NCBI GenBank assembly: GCA_032139905.1
Contig: JAQJDB010000001.1
Location: 117,896 to 181,895 of the forward strand
Direction: 5' to 3'
DNA: 64,000 nucleotides
Origin: Nitrospira sp. MA-1
GTDB taxonomy: Bacteria > Nitrospirota > Nitrospiria > Nitrospirales > UBA8639
Shown here: positions 1 to 9,315 of the stretch, piece after piece
Numbering within the stretch: the stretch's first letter is position 1
Layout: every line of letters begins with the position of its first letter
Notes under the pieces: generated by a model
Databases searched by the model: none
What the model saw: the letters and a program-made list of their open reading frames with translations, nothing else
What the model was told of the DNA's origin: nothing
Translations under genes and position numbers: made by a program

Positions 1-400
1 AATTAAACTTAAGAAAGAAGGCCACGATAGTCTTACCTTTTTCTGAATTTAACAGAGGATAAATTGTGAATAAATGTATTGAACCCTGACTGAAGCAATA
101 GAGGCCCAACGCCATTCTCGCTATAGTGGGAAGGAATTTGTCTCTTTTCACTTCGGTTCATCAGCATAGTAATGCTAATAAAACATTTTCAGAGCCATTC
201 CCCGAATTTTTTTATGGCCTAAATTGGGATGAAATCTTATGAAAAGTTTCCATTCAATCTCGATTTTGAGTCCAGTTGGTCTAAATGGTCCATCAGTCCG
301 TGGGTCTTTCGTTCCATTGATTCACAAAAAAATAGGGTGTTACGATGCCGGCCTCGGTAGAAGGCTTTGAATTGTAAACTATTTTTAGGGGAGTCCCCAG
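1..400. other. Non-coding region upstream of the nuo operon
   Basis: No open frame with convincing coding character is visible. A weak sigma-70-like pair can be drawn (TTGATT at 317-322, 17 bases, TTACGA at 340-345) and could drive nuoA, but the -10 match is poor. The ribosome-binding site of nuoA (AGGGGAG, about 386-392) ends this stretch. I see no strong terminator or riboswitch. Confidence 0.4.
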
Positions 401-784
401 ATGTCTGGCTCAGACCTTCTCCTTGAGTATCTGACTAAATACCTTCCTATCCTTATCTTCGTCGGCCTTGCTATGGGGTTTGGCCTGGTCACTCTTGTTC
501 TTTCCCATCTGGTTCAACCTAAATATCCCGAACCGGAAAAACTTTCGACTTACGAATGTGGATCTGAACCATTTTCAGATTCACGAATGCCATTTCCGAT
601 TCGGTATTATGTTATTGCAATGCTGTTTGTGATTTTTGATATCGAGGTGATCTTCCTTTATCCTTGGGCCATTACGTTCAATCAGTTGGGCGTGATCGGT
701 TTTATCGAAATGATGATATTCATTGGATTATTTGTCGTTGCGTATGTGTACGCTTGGCGCAAAGGGGCCTTGGAATGGGATTAA
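401..784 (+). CDS. nuoA: NADH-quinone oxidoreductase subunit A (NuoA)
   Basis: Small membrane subunit of respiratory complex I near the quinone-binding junction. The 127-aa product has the usual three hydrophobic segments (about 15-38, 68-90, 97-118). The loop after the first segment carries the family signature YECG followed by [17 protein letters not shown], which flexes during quinone reduction in known complexes. Length is typical. An AGGGGAG ribosome-binding site precedes the ATG. It is the first gene of a tightly packed operon, and its stop codon overlaps the start of nuoB by ten bases, suggesting translational coupling. Confidence 0.95.
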   Translation: MSGSDLLLEYLTKYLPILIFVGLAMGFGLVTLVLSHLVQPKYPEPEKLSTYECGSEPFSDSRMPFPIRYYVIAMLFVIFDIEVIFLYPWAITFNQLGVIGFIEMMIFIGLFVVAYVYAWRKGALEWD

Positions 785-1290
785 TTCAAATTGGAAAGCC
801 GCCAAAGGACGGGGAATTGGGAGTCATGACCCTTTCCCTGGAAAAAGTGGTGAACTGGGCGCGGAAAGGTTCTCTCTGGCCTATGACGTTCGGCCTCGCC
901 TGCTGCGCCATTGAGATGATCGCGGCGGTGTCATCCCGTTATGATATTGACCGGTATGGTGCAGGAGTGTTCCGCGCCTCTCCCCGTCAATCTGATTTGA
1001 TGATTGTGGCCGGAACCGTCTGTCGCAGGATGGCGCCGGTTATTCGCAAAATTTACGACCAGATGCCTGAGCCAAAATACGTGATATCTATGGGATCATG
1101 TGCCACATCCGGCAATATCTATGATAGTTATAGCGTGGTTCAAGGAGTCGACCGGTTCGTTCCCGTTGATATTTATGTGCCTGGTTGTCCTCCAACCCCG
1201 GAAGCATTGTTTGATGGGATTTTGAAATTGCAGGATCGAATCATGCAGAAACGGGTGTTCACCAAACAACCCGAACAGGTCAAAGTCTAA
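775..1290 (+). CDS. nuoB: NADH-quinone oxidoreductase subunit B (NuoB)
   Basis: Peripheral-arm subunit that holds the terminal [4Fe-4S] cluster N2, the electron donor to quinone. The 171-aa product has the ligands in family spacing: adjacent Cys43-Cys44, then Cys109 and Cys138 (in [10 protein letters not shown]). The start was set at the ATG at 775, overlapping the nuoA stop. An in-frame upstream start at 664 would add 37 residues encoded inside nuoA that do not resemble NuoB. Overlap and order (A, B, C, D) are standard for bacterial complex I. Confidence 0.95.
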   Translation: MGLIQIGKPPKDGELGVMTLSLEKVVNWARKGSLWPMTFGLACCAIEMIAAVSSRYDIDRYGAGVFRASPRQSDLMIVAGTVCRRMAPVIRKIYDQMPEPKYVISMGSCATSGNIYDSYSVVQGVDRFVPVDIYVPGCPPTPEALFDGILKLQDRIMQKRVFTKQPEQVKV

Positions 1291-1309
1291 GGAAACCCAC
1301 GAAACATTC

Positions 1310-1804
1310 ATGCATCCGATCGCAGAAAAAATCCAAAGCCGATTTCCTGAAGGGTTTGTGGGGGCCAATGAATGGCGGGGAGACCTGACGGTTACCGTGA
1401 GGCGGGAAGCTTTGCATGAGGTCTGTTCATATATTCGAAAAGATCCTGACCTGGACTACGATTACATGGTACATGTTAGTTCAGTGGATTGGCCTGATGA
1501 CGAAGAACGATTTGAAGTGGTCTATGAAGTGTACTCAATCCGGAAACGCCACCGTATCCGAATCAAAACCCGGGTTCCCGAACACGACTGTCTGGTTGAT
1601 TCCATGACGGATCTTTGGATGGGAGCGGATTTCATGGAACGGGAAGTGTTTGACATGATGGGCATCCGGTTTAATCATCATCCTGACCTTCGCCGCATTT
1701 TGATGCCTGATGATTACACAGAAGGATATCCGCTTCGAAAAGATTTCCCCGTTCAGGGGAAAGGTTGGCGTGATACCTTTGATTTTTTAAACGACCCGAC
1801 TTAG
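1310..1804 (+). CDS. nuoC: NADH-quinone oxidoreductase subunit C (NuoC)
   Basis: The 30-kDa-type peripheral-arm subunit, which packs against NuoD and has no cofactor. The 164-aa protein ends with the family signature RRILMPDDY...GYPLRKDFPVQG at about residues 126-146. It is a separate gene, not the NuoCD fusion of enterobacteria. It follows nuoB by 19 bases; the only Shine-Dalgarno-like stretch (AAGGAA) is somewhat far from the ATG, so translation may depend on coupling to nuoB. Confidence 0.93.
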   Translation: MHPIAEKIQSRFPEGFVGANEWRGDLTVTVRREALHEVCSYIRKDPDLDYDYMVHVSSVDWPDDEERFEVVYEVYSIRKRHRIRIKTRVPEHDCLVDSMTDLWMGADFMEREVFDMMGIRFNHHPDLRRILMPDDYTEGYPLRKDFPVQGKGWRDTFDFLNDPT

Positions 1805-1852
1805 TTATCTGGTCCCTTGCCGGGAAAAGGCCAAAAGGTTTAGGTAGATATC

Positions 1853-3097
1853 ATGAAGCTGGAAGATCAACGTACGACCGTCTACAAAGTCGATCCGAAT
1901 AACCCGGAAACGGAGTCTTTGCCGACGCTTCGGACGGAAGAACTGCTATTAAACATGGGGCCACAACACCCGAGTACACACGGGGTATTAAAGGTCATTT
2001 TAGAGCTGGAGGGTGAGCGGATAGTAAAATCCACCCCGGTATTAGGCTTTCTTCATCGAGGAGTCGAAAAACTGGCTGAAGATGGGACATATCACCAGTT
2101 TATCCCTCATACGGATCGGCTGGATTATGTCTGCGCGATGTATAACAACTTCGCCTACTGTCGGGCAGTGGAAAAACTCATGGATATTACTGTTCCCGAT
2201 CGAGCAGAGTATCTCCGGACTCTCGTGGCTGAAGTGCAGCGTATTATCGGCCATCTGTTCTGGTTGGGCACTCAGGCGCTGGATATCGGGGCGATGACCG
2301 TGTTCTTTTATACCTTTCGTGACCGGGAGATTCTGTTGGATTGGTTTGACGAATTATGTGGTGCCAGACTGACCACCAGTTGGTATCGCATTGGTGGCGT
2401 CGAACGGGACTTCACCCCTTCGTTGATAGACAAAGTCCAAAAGTTCCTGGACTACTTTCCTCCCAAGATTGAAGAATATGTAGTGTTTTTGGAAAAAAAC
2501 CGCATCTGGTTAGCCCGGACACGCGGTGTGGCGGTAATCTCCGCAGAAGATGCCCTGAGTTTTGGATTGAGCGGTCCGACCTTGCGAGGATCCGGGGTTG
2601 ATTATGATCTGCGGAAATATGAACCCTATAGTGCCTATCCTAAATGTGAATTTAGCGTGCCTGTGGGAAAAAATGGAGACACCTATGATCGGTACTGGAT
2701 TCGGATTGAGGAAATGCGTGAAAGCGTCAAAATTGTTCAACAATGTTTGAATCAAATGAAACCGGGCCCGATCATGGCGGATGTGCCGAGTGTGACCTTG
2801 CCTCCTAAGGATAGGGTGTTCACAAATCTTGAGTCCATGATCCAGCAATTCAAGCTTTTTTCGCAGGGATTTGATGCGCCGGCCGGGGAAATCTATTGCG
2901 GAACGGAAGCCCATAAAGGCGAACTGGGATTTTATATCGTGAGTACGGGTGGAGGTCGGCCTTACCGTCTGAAAATTCGTGCTCCCTCCTTTATTCATAT
3001 GGGCGCCTTCGATTATATGGCCAAAGGCTATATGATTGCCGATGCGGTCACGATTTTTGGCACGTACGATATTGTTATGGGGGAGTGTGATCGGTAG
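1853..3097 (+). CDS. nuoD: NADH-quinone oxidoreductase subunit D (NuoD)
   Basis: The 49-kDa subunit that forms most of the quinone-binding pocket with NuoB and is related to the large subunit of [NiFe] hydrogenases. The 414-aa product has the quinone-site loop GPQHPSTHGV (about residues 36-45), the internal signature SGPTLRGSG and the C-terminal DIVMGECDR, where most homologues have a different residue in place of Cys (GEVDR). No hydrogenase CxxC metal-binding pairs remain, as expected for complex I. Full length and separate from nuoC. Confidence 0.95.
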   Translation: MKLEDQRTTVYKVDPNNPETESLPTLRTEELLLNMGPQHPSTHGVLKVILELEGERIVKSTPVLGFLHRGVEKLAEDGTYHQFIPHTDRLDYVCAMYNNFAYCRAVEKLMDITVPDRAEYLRTLVAEVQRIIGHLFWLGTQALDIGAMTVFFYTFRDREILLDWFDELCGARLTTSWYRIGGVERDFTPSLIDKVQKFLDYFPPKIEEYVVFLEKNRIWLARTRGVAVISAEDALSFGLSGPTLRGSGVDYDLRKYEPYSAYPKCEFSVPVGKNGDTYDRYWIRIEEMRESVKIVQQCLNQMKPGPIMADVPSVTLPPKDRVFTNLESMIQQFKLFSQGFDAPAGEIYCGTEAHKGELGFYIVSTGGGRPYRLKIRAPSFIHMGAFDYMAKGYMIADAVTIFGTYDIVMGECDR

Positions 3098-3158
3098 TGT
3101 TGTCTGCTGTACCATGCTTTGAAGCTATGTTGTTGGTTTTTTCTAGAAAAGGACATCA

Positions 3159-5849
3159 ATGGGATTAAAGCCTGTCACCACGCCTGACGTCGAGGCGGCG
3201 ACGATTGAACTCACCTTGGATGGCGAAGTCGTCCAGGCCAAGGAAGGAGTCTCCCTCTATGACGTCATTTCCAGCACGGGTAAAATTGTGCCCGCGATGT
3301 GTTACCACTATACTTTCGACCCCTTCGGATCCTGTGGAATGTGCCTTGTTCTTCAGGAGGGAAAGAAAGCACCTGTCCGGTCATGCACTGCGAAGGCCGC
3401 GGCCGGGATGGTCATCCAGACCGAAGGAGAAGATCTGTTTCTCGCCAGGAAAAAAGCGGTGGAGAAACATCTTTCCGTCCATCCGCTGGATTGTCCGGTG
3501 TGCGATGCCGATGGTCATTGCGAACTGCAGGACATGGCCTTTCAACATGGCGTAACCAACTTAGCCAACGCGAAGCAAAAAAATATTCCAGAAGATACAC
3601 GCAGCCTGGTTCTTGATTTTAACATGAACCGCTGCATCGCCTGTGGAGAATGCATCAATATTTGCAAGGACGTACTACGAATTGATGCTTTGCAATTTAT
3701 GAAAAAGGGCGGTTTTACTCAGGTGGTGGCGAAGGGTGATCAAGCCTTGGACTGTGAATTCTGCGGTGATTGCCTGGCGGTGTGTCCAGTTGGGGCCATC
3801 ACCAATAAATTCTCAAAATATGCCTATAAACCCTGGCAGCTCAAAAAAACGACCACGACGTGCAATTATTGCGGCGACGGTTGCCAAATTTATGTGGAAA
3901 CCAAAGATACGGAAGTTGTTCGGGTGACTTCCCCTCTTTCCTGGAAGAACAAATGGGGAGATCGGACAGATACGATAAATGGGCACGACGGAATCTGTGT
4001 GCGTGGCCGCTTTGGGTTTCAATTCATCGATAGTGCCACTCGCCTCAAAACCCCGTTGGTTCGTACCGAATCCGGATTGCAGCCATCCCCCTGGCTTGAT
4101 GCCTTGGATATGGCCTCAGGGCGCTTAGCCCATGTCAAAGCGCAATATGGGGCGCAGGCAATTGCCGGGCTCATTACAGCCCGGTGTACCAACGAAGATC
4201 TGTATGTATTTCAAAAATTTATGCGATCGGTTATTGGCACGAATCATTTGGACAGCAGTGCCAGATATGGGCATCTGAATTTTGTCAGGGCCATAAAACA
4301 TGCTTTGGGCCTTCATCGTATGATGAATACCTCGGAAGAGATTAATAAAGCGAAGGCAGTCCTCATCATTGGAGCCAACATTACAGAGACCAATCCGGTC
4401 GCGAGTTTGCGGGTGAAGTCGGCTATGGGGCTGTATAAGGCTCAAACTATTGTTGTGGATTCAATGCAAACCAATATCGCGAAATTGGCCTCTCACCCTA
4501 TGATGGTGAAGCCAGGGACCGAGGGCCTGTTTATTCAAGGTCTAGTGAAGTCGGTCATGGATCAGGATTTGATCGACGAAGAAGCCACGTCGGCATTTCC
4601 AGAAGCCTTGAATTCACTAAGACAGGCTGTTGGTGTGCTCTCCCTTGAGAATGTTGCCAACCAGACCGGTGTGAATCCTGACCAAATCCATGAGGCTGCT
4701 CGAATTTTTGCAGAGGCGTCCCGGTCGATCATCATTTGCGGGGAGGGCATTCTCCGACATGCCGGAGGCTATCAACATATGTTGAATCTTATCGATCTGG
4801 CCTGGGTAACAGGAAAGCTCGGTCGAAAGGGATGCGGCATAAACACTTATACCGAGGAAGCCAATGAACAAGGAGCGGTTGATATGGGCGTCGCACCGGA
4901 GTTTCTTCCCGGTCCGGTTTCCTTCACTGATTCTCAAGCCCGGGAGACATTTGCTCGTATCTGGGGCAACAATCTTCCGGATGTTGACCGTGGAGCCAAT
5001 CTCACGGAAATCCTTGACCGCTGTCAAATTGGTGAAATTAAGGCGCTCTATCTGGTTGGCGAAAATCCATTGGAGACCCTTCCCGCCTCCTATGATGTTA
5101 CAAGTGCATTAGCGAAGTTGGAAGTTCTCATTTGCCAGGACCCCTTCATGACGGAAATCGCCAAAATGGCCCATGTCGTTTTTCCTGCTTCAACATTTGC
5201 GGAAAAAGACGGCACAGTGACCAATCAGGAGGGAAAGGTCCAATTTCTCCGTCCGGCTCTAGATTCTCTTGGCGAAAGTACTTTGGATTGGCACATTATG
5301 GTCGGAATGGCCAACGGGTTGGGCTCGCCCATGGAATACGAAACGACCCAGGATATTCAAAATGAAATCCGAAAAGTCCTACCGGGTTATTACAATCTGG
5401 GGAAGGTTGCCCACGAAGCTCCAGACCTTTCGGGATATTTCTCGAAGGCTTTTCCAGAGGAGGTTGCCTCGCGGTATTCCGTAGTGAGGAAGAGTCCCAC
5501 TCAACGGACTTTTGCCTTACGCATGATTCAATTAATTTATCATTCGGGAAAACTTTCCACCCGGGCATCCGGCCTCATGGAAATTTCACCAAATTCGTCA
5601 CGTCTTCGAATGAGCGCCCAGGACTTCAATGATCTTGGTCTGAGTGCTCATGATCGGGTGCGGATCACTTCAGAGCAGGGCGAAGTGGAGATGGGAGTGG
5701 AAGTGGATATGTCTATGATGTCAGGGACTTGTGCGGTTCCCGAACATTTCAATGATCCACCGGTGAAAGACCTGATGTCGCATCAGGTCGATCCTGTCAC
5801 AGGGGTTCCCTATTTCAAGTTGACCTATGTTTCTATTGAAAAGGCCTGA
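3159..5849 (+). CDS. nuoG: NADH-quinone oxidoreductase subunit G (NuoG), long molybdopterin-fold form
   Basis: Iron-sulfur subunit of the peripheral arm. The 896-aa protein shows an N-terminal [2Fe-2S] ferredoxin domain (Cys48, 59, 62, 76), the His-Cys3 cluster (His108, Cys112, 115, 121), two [4Fe-4S] motifs (Cys159/162/165/169 and Cys199/202/205/209), a further CxxCxxxC (235/238/242) and a long molybdopterin-oxidoreductase fold with a C-terminal dinucleotide-binding-like domain. The two extra ferredoxin-like clusters and the overall length resemble formate-dehydrogenase alpha subunits. nuoE and nuoF are absent from the operon, so the natural electron partner of this subunit is uncertain; ferredoxin or a distant NuoEF are possible. 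Confidence 0.9.
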   Translation: MGLKPVTTPDVEAATIELTLDGEVVQAKEGVSLYDVISSTGKIVPAMCYHYTFDPFGSCGMCLVLQEGKKAPVRSCTAKAAAGMVIQTEGEDLFLARKKAVEKHLSVHPLDCPVCDADGHCELQDMAFQHGVTNLANAKQKNIPEDTRSLVLDFNMNRCIACGECINICKDVLRIDALQFMKKGGFTQVVAKGDQALDCEFCGDCLAVCPVGAITNKFSKYAYKPWQLKKTTTTCNYCGDGCQIYVETKDTEVVRVTSPLSWKNKWGDRTDTINGHDGICVRGRFGFQFIDSATRLKTPLVRTESGLQPSPWLDALDMASGRLAHVKAQYGAQAIAGLITARCTNEDLYVFQKFMRSVIGTNHLDSSARYGHLNFVRAIKHALGLHRMMNTSEEINKAKAVLIIGANITETNPVASLRVKSAMGLYKAQTIVVDSMQTNIAKLASHPMMVKPGTEGLFIQGLVKSVMDQDLIDEEATSAFPEALNSLRQAVGVLSLENVANQTGVNPDQIHEAARIFAEASRSIIICGEGILRHAGGYQHMLNLIDLAWVTGKLGRKGCGINTYTEEANEQGAVDMGVAPEFLPGPVSFTDSQARETFARIWGNNLPDVDRGANLTEILDRCQIGEIKALYLVGENPLETLPASYDVTSALAKLEVLICQDPFMTEIAKMAHVVFPASTFAEKDGTVTNQEGKVQFLRPALDSLGESTLDWHIMVGMANGLGSPMEYETTQDIQNEIRKVLPGYYNLGKVAHEAPDLSGYFSKAFPEEVASRYSVVRKSPTQRTFALRMIQLIYHSGKLSTRASGLMEISPNSSRLRMSAQDFNDLGLSAHDRVRITSEQGEVEMGVEVDMSMMSGTCAVPEHFNDPPVKDLMSHQVDPVTGVPYFKLTYVSIEKA

Positions 5850-5872
5850 TCAGAAAGACCAGTCACCAGACA

Positions 5873-6442
5873 ATGAGTAGGTCTAGCGAGACAAAAAAGT
5901 TTTTCGACGCCGTGCTGTTCAAAGAAATCTGGACTGCCATGAAGGTGACGTTTAAGCATATGCTGCATCGCCCTATCACCTTTCAATATCCACGGGAGAA
6001 ACGAACGATTCCTGACGCCCATCGTGGCGCACTTTGCCTGCTACGCTATGAAGATGCGACAGAACGCTGTGTGGGTTGCGATTTGTGTGAAGCGGCTTGT
6101 CCTTCACGCTGTATTAAGGTTATCAGCGAAGAAGACAAAACTCTCCCCCTCCAACGGTATGCCTCCGAATTTTACATCGACATTACGAAGTGCGTGTTTT
6201 GTGGATACTGTGTCGAAGCCTGTCCGGTAAATGCCCTGGCGATGACGAAGGTCTATGAATTTTCGACTCATGATAAGAGGACCCTCCTCTTTGACAAGGC
6301 GCGGCTCTACCAAATTGGAGAGCGTCATATAGATGATGCCAAAAAGTACCTCTATGCTCATAACCAAGAGAAGGAAGGGGAGGAAGGCCGCGCCTACCGC
6401 TACCATTTCCCTGTTTCAATAAAAAGCACCCAGGAACCGTAG
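5873..6442 (+). CDS. nuoI: NADH-quinone oxidoreductase subunit I (NuoI)
   Basis: Ferredoxin-like subunit carrying clusters N6a and N6b, which pass electrons to NuoB. The 189-aa product has two CxxCxxCxxxC motifs (Cys66/69/72/76 and Cys107/110/113/117) and the usual amphipathic N-terminal region that sits on the membrane arm. It starts 23 bases after nuoG. In most bacteria nuoH lies between nuoG and nuoI; here there is no room for it, so the proximal membrane subunit must be encoded elsewhere. Confidence 0.94.
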   Translation: MSRSSETKKFFDAVLFKEIWTAMKVTFKHMLHRPITFQYPREKRTIPDAHRGALCLLRYEDATERCVGCDLCEAACPSRCIKVISEEDKTLPLQRYASEFYIDITKCVFCGYCVEACPVNALAMTKVYEFSTHDKRTLLFDKARLYQIGERHIDDAKKYLYAHNQEKEGEEGRAYRYHFPVSIKSTQEP

Positions 6443-6449
6443 TTTCATC

Positions 6450-6992
6450 ATGATATGGCTTCTTTTTGGATATTTTGCCACGGTAAGTGTCGTGGCAGGG
6501 GTTTTGACTGTGGCATTGCGAAATGCCGTGCATTGCGCTATGGCCTTGCTGACGCTCCTGCTCCATGTGGCGGGTCTGTTTGTCCTGTTGAATGCGGAAT
6601 TCCTTTTTGCGGTGCAAATCATCGTGTATGCCGGAGCGATTCTTATTTTGTATCTTTTCGTGTTGATGTTGATGAATTTAAAAACGGAGGACCAGCATCT
6701 TCATAAAAAATATGCCCTCCTGTTGTTTGCCGGAATGGCAATTTTTGGAGAACTTCTGATTCTTTTGGTGCAATCTCCCTATGGAGGTGTGATTGGAACG
6801 GCGACGCCTGACCTCATCCTGCAAACGGGGCCCAGCCACGCCATTGGAATCACGATGTTTAGTGATTATTTGTTGCTTTTTGAAGTGATTGGGATTTTCC
6901 TGTTAGGGGCCGTGATTGGCGCAATCGTCCTTGCTAAAACACCGGCGAAGACTGACCCCCAAGAAGAACCCGTCGTTTCTTCCATGCCCTAA
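6450..6992 (+). CDS. nuoJ: NADH-quinone oxidoreductase subunit J (NuoJ)
   Basis: Membrane subunit linking the quinone site to the antiporter-like arm. The 180-aa product has five predicted transmembrane segments (about 3-21, 28-50, 54-76, 91-111, 143-166). The conserved AILILYLFVLMLMNL stretch at about residues 62-76 corresponds to the TM3 region that changes helix type during turnover in known complexes. The start lies 7 bases after nuoI. Confidence 0.92.
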   Translation: MIWLLFGYFATVSVVAGVLTVALRNAVHCAMALLTLLLHVAGLFVLLNAEFLFAVQIIVYAGAILILYLFVLMLMNLKTEDQHLHKKYALLLFAGMAIFGELLILLVQSPYGGVIGTATPDLILQTGPSHAIGITMFSDYLLLFEVIGIFLLGAVIGAIVLAKTPAKTDPQEEPVVSSMP

Positions 6993-7004
6993 AGCCCGGT
7001 AACG

Positions 7005-7307
7005 ATGATTCCCCTTTCTGCCTATGTGGCACTCAGCGCAATTTTGTTTATGACCGGACTCGTCGGCGTCCTGATCCGGAGGAATTTCATTGTCGTCCTG
7101 ATGTCCGTGGAGATTATGTTGAACGCTGCCAATATCAATTTGGTGGCTTTTTCTCATTACCTTCATTCCATGTCAGGGCAAATGGCCGCACTCTTTATCA
7201 TTGCCGTGGCCGCAGCGGAAGCCGCGGTAGGATTAGCGATTATCATTGTGGTGTTTCGTGGAAAAATGGCCACGAACGTCGATCAAATTAATATTTTGAA
7301 GTGGTAA
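7005..7307 (+). CDS. nuoK: NADH-quinone oxidoreductase subunit K (NuoK)
   Basis: Small membrane subunit homologous to MrpC. The 100-aa protein has three transmembrane segments; the second contains the conserved membrane glutamate in SVEIMLNAANINLVAF and the third contains AAAEAAVGLAI, the second glutamate of the proton path. Length and motifs are typical. It lies 12 bases after nuoJ and is followed by one base and then the GTG start of nuoL. Confidence 0.94.
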   Translation: MIPLSAYVALSAILFMTGLVGVLIRRNFIVVLMSVEIMLNAANINLVAFSHYLHSMSGQMAALFIIAVAAAEAAVGLAIIIVVFRGKMATNVDQINILKW

Positions 7308-7308
7308 C

Positions 7309-9306
7309 GTGTTCGATCTGCTCGTTCTCCTGATTCCTCTTTTTCCTTTGCTGGCCGTATTGGCCAATGGGCTTTTGGGCTCTCGCTATTCTTCCGATCT
7401 GGCGGGGCGGCTGGCTTTTGGGTCTGTAGGCCTGTCGTTTCTGTGTGTACTCGGCGTCTTTGTTTCGTTTCTCGGAGATTCAACACCGCGCGAAGTCATT
7501 GCCTACTCCTGGATTTTCGGGGGAGATCTCTCCGTAAATCTTGCCTTTCTCATCGACCCGCTGACCGTCATTATGCTGTTAGTGGTGACCGGAGTCGGAT
7601 TCCTCATCCATGTCTATTCTGTGGGCTATATGCATGGGGAAGAAGGCTTTACCCGCTTTTTCACCTATATGAACCTCTTCATGGTTTCCATGCTCTTGCT
7701 CGTCATGGGAAATAATTATGTGGTGTTGTTCATCGGGTGGGAGGGCGTGGGCCTCTGCTCCTACCTGTTGATCGGGTATTACTATGAAAAAGTCTCAGCG
7801 GGGAAGGCAGCGACCAAAGCCTTTGTCGTGAACCGGATTGGGGACGCCGGGTTTTTACTGGCAATATTTTTGATCTTTTCCCATTTCGGCACACTCGATT
7901 ACACGGCGGTTATGGCCCAGGCAGCGACTCTTTCAACTGAAATGGCCACCGCAATCTCATTCTGTTTGTTGGTCGGCGCGATTGGCAAATCGGCGCAATT
8001 ACCGTTGTACACATGGTTGCCGGATGCGATGGAAGGCCCAACTCCGGTGAGTGCGCTTATCCATGCAGCCACCATGGTCACAGCGGGCGTCTATATGGTG
8101 GTGAGAAACCATGCGATATTTGACATGGCGCCGATGGCTTTGGCCGCCGTGGGCATTGTTGGAGGCGTCACGGCATTGTTTGCGGCCACTATTGGATTGG
8201 TTCAAAACGATATTAAACGGGTGTTGGCCTATTCAACCGTCAGCCAGTTGGGCTATATGTTCCTGGCCTGTGGGGTGGGTGCCTATACTGCCGCGATTTT
8301 TCACCTGATGACCCATGCGTTTTTTAAGGCACTTTTATTCTTGTCGGCCGGTTCGGTGATTCATGCGTTGGGTGGGGAGCAAGACATCCGGAAAATGGGT
8401 GGACTGCATGACAAGATCCCGACGACCTATCGGGTGTTTCTGATCGGAACTCTCGCCATTGCGGGAATCCCTCCTCTTGCGGGGTTTTGGAGTAAAGATG
8501 AAATTATGGCCCATGCCTTTGTCCATGGCTATTATCACTTGTATCTTCTGGCGGCCGTTGGAGCGTTCTTGACCAGTTTTTATATGTTTAGGCTCACCTA
8601 CCTCACATTCTATGGGTCCTCTCGGGTGGACCCACATGTGGCCCATCATATTCATGAATCCCCATCCATTATGACCGTTCCGCTCATGGTTTTGGCTGGC
8701 TTGGCTCTTTTGGGAGGCTTTCTTGGGGTACCGCCCGAACATGGCTGGTTCCATGGTTTTTTGCATGATGTGGCGACTCCGCTTGGTGCTGAGGCTCATG
8801 AGGTGGGATGGGGTATGCTGTTGGGCTTGATGAGTGTCGCCATTGCTATCGCATTGGGCGGTTGGGGTTTAGCTCATTACATGTATAGCATTCGTCCGCA
8901 GATGGCCAACGAATGGGCCGGAAAATTTCCGCGAGCCTACACCACTATTTTGAATAAATATTACGTCGATGAGATCTATGACTTCTTGATTGTGGAACCC
9001 TGTAAAAAGTTGGGGTTGCTATGGGACTGGCTTGATCGCCAGGTTCTCGACCGGTTTGTTGTCGGTATTGGCAAAGGAACCGACCTTAGCGCAGCAGCCA
9101 TTACCTGGACTGAAAAGCACGTGATCTACGCCGGTTTGAATGTGGTGGGATATTCCAATCACCTTCTCTCGTGGTCGTGGCGAAAAATGCAAAGCGGTAT
9201 GGTCCATCATTATGCGGCCATTATAGTCATTGGGCTGGCGCTGCTGATTCATCTTGTCCTGGTATGGTTTGTGGGATCTTCTGCCGCCGACATGTCCATA
9301 CGGTAA
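7309..9306 (+). CDS. nuoL: NADH-quinone oxidoreductase subunit L (NuoL) with lengthened lateral helix
   Basis: Distal antiporter-like proton pump of complex I. The 665-aa product has the proton-pump core with GWEGVGLCSYLLIGYYY and HTWLPDAMEGPTPVSALIHAATMV-type signatures (here YTWLPDAMEGPTPVSAL) and ends with the long lateral helix HL and an anchoring membrane segment. Between YVDEIYD and the MQSG motif near the C-terminus I count 68 residues. From memory of ordinary NuoL proteins, this stretch is usually about 43, so HL is lengthened by roughly 25. That is what an arm with one extra pump would need. The gene starts with GTG one base after the nuoK stop. Confidence 0.94.
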   Translation: MFDLLVLLIPLFPLLAVLANGLLGSRYSSDLAGRLAFGSVGLSFLCVLGVFVSFLGDSTPREVIAYSWIFGGDLSVNLAFLIDPLTVIMLLVVTGVGFLIHVYSVGYMHGEEGFTRFFTYMNLFMVSMLLLVMGNNYVVLFIGWEGVGLCSYLLIGYYYEKVSAGKAATKAFVVNRIGDAGFLLAIFLIFSHFGTLDYTAVMAQAATLSTEMATAISFCLLVGAIGKSAQLPLYTWLPDAMEGPTPVSALIHAATMVTAGVYMVVRNHAIFDMAPMALAAVGIVGGVTALFAATIGLVQNDIKRVLAYSTVSQLGYMFLACGVGAYTAAIFHLMTHAFFKALLFLSAGSVIHALGGEQDIRKMGGLHDKIPTTYRVFLIGTLAIAGIPPLAGFWSKDEIMAHAFVHGYYHLYLLAAVGAFLTSFYMFRLTYLTFYGSSRVDPHVAHHIHESPSIMTVPLMVLAGLALLGGFLGVPPEHGWFHGFLHDVATPLGAEAHEVGWGMLLGLMSVAIAIALGGWGLAHYMYSIRPQMANEWAGKFPRAYTTILNKYYVDEIYDFLIVEPCKKLGLLWDWLDRQVLDRFVVGIGKGTDLSAAAITWTEKHVIYAGLNVVGYSNHLLSWSWRKMQSGMVHHYAAIIVIGLALLIHLVLVWFVGSSAADMSIR

Positions 9307-9315
9307 CTGAACATC

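Noticed and set aside
664..1290. Longer NuoB from an upstream start
   Set aside because: The extra 37 residues overlap nuoA and do not resemble NuoB; the ATG at 775 fits family length and cysteine positions.
2510..3115. Long minus-strand frame of 201 codons
   Set aside because: Lies antisense inside nuoD, whose family motifs are intact; composition is low-complexity and typical of a shadow frame.
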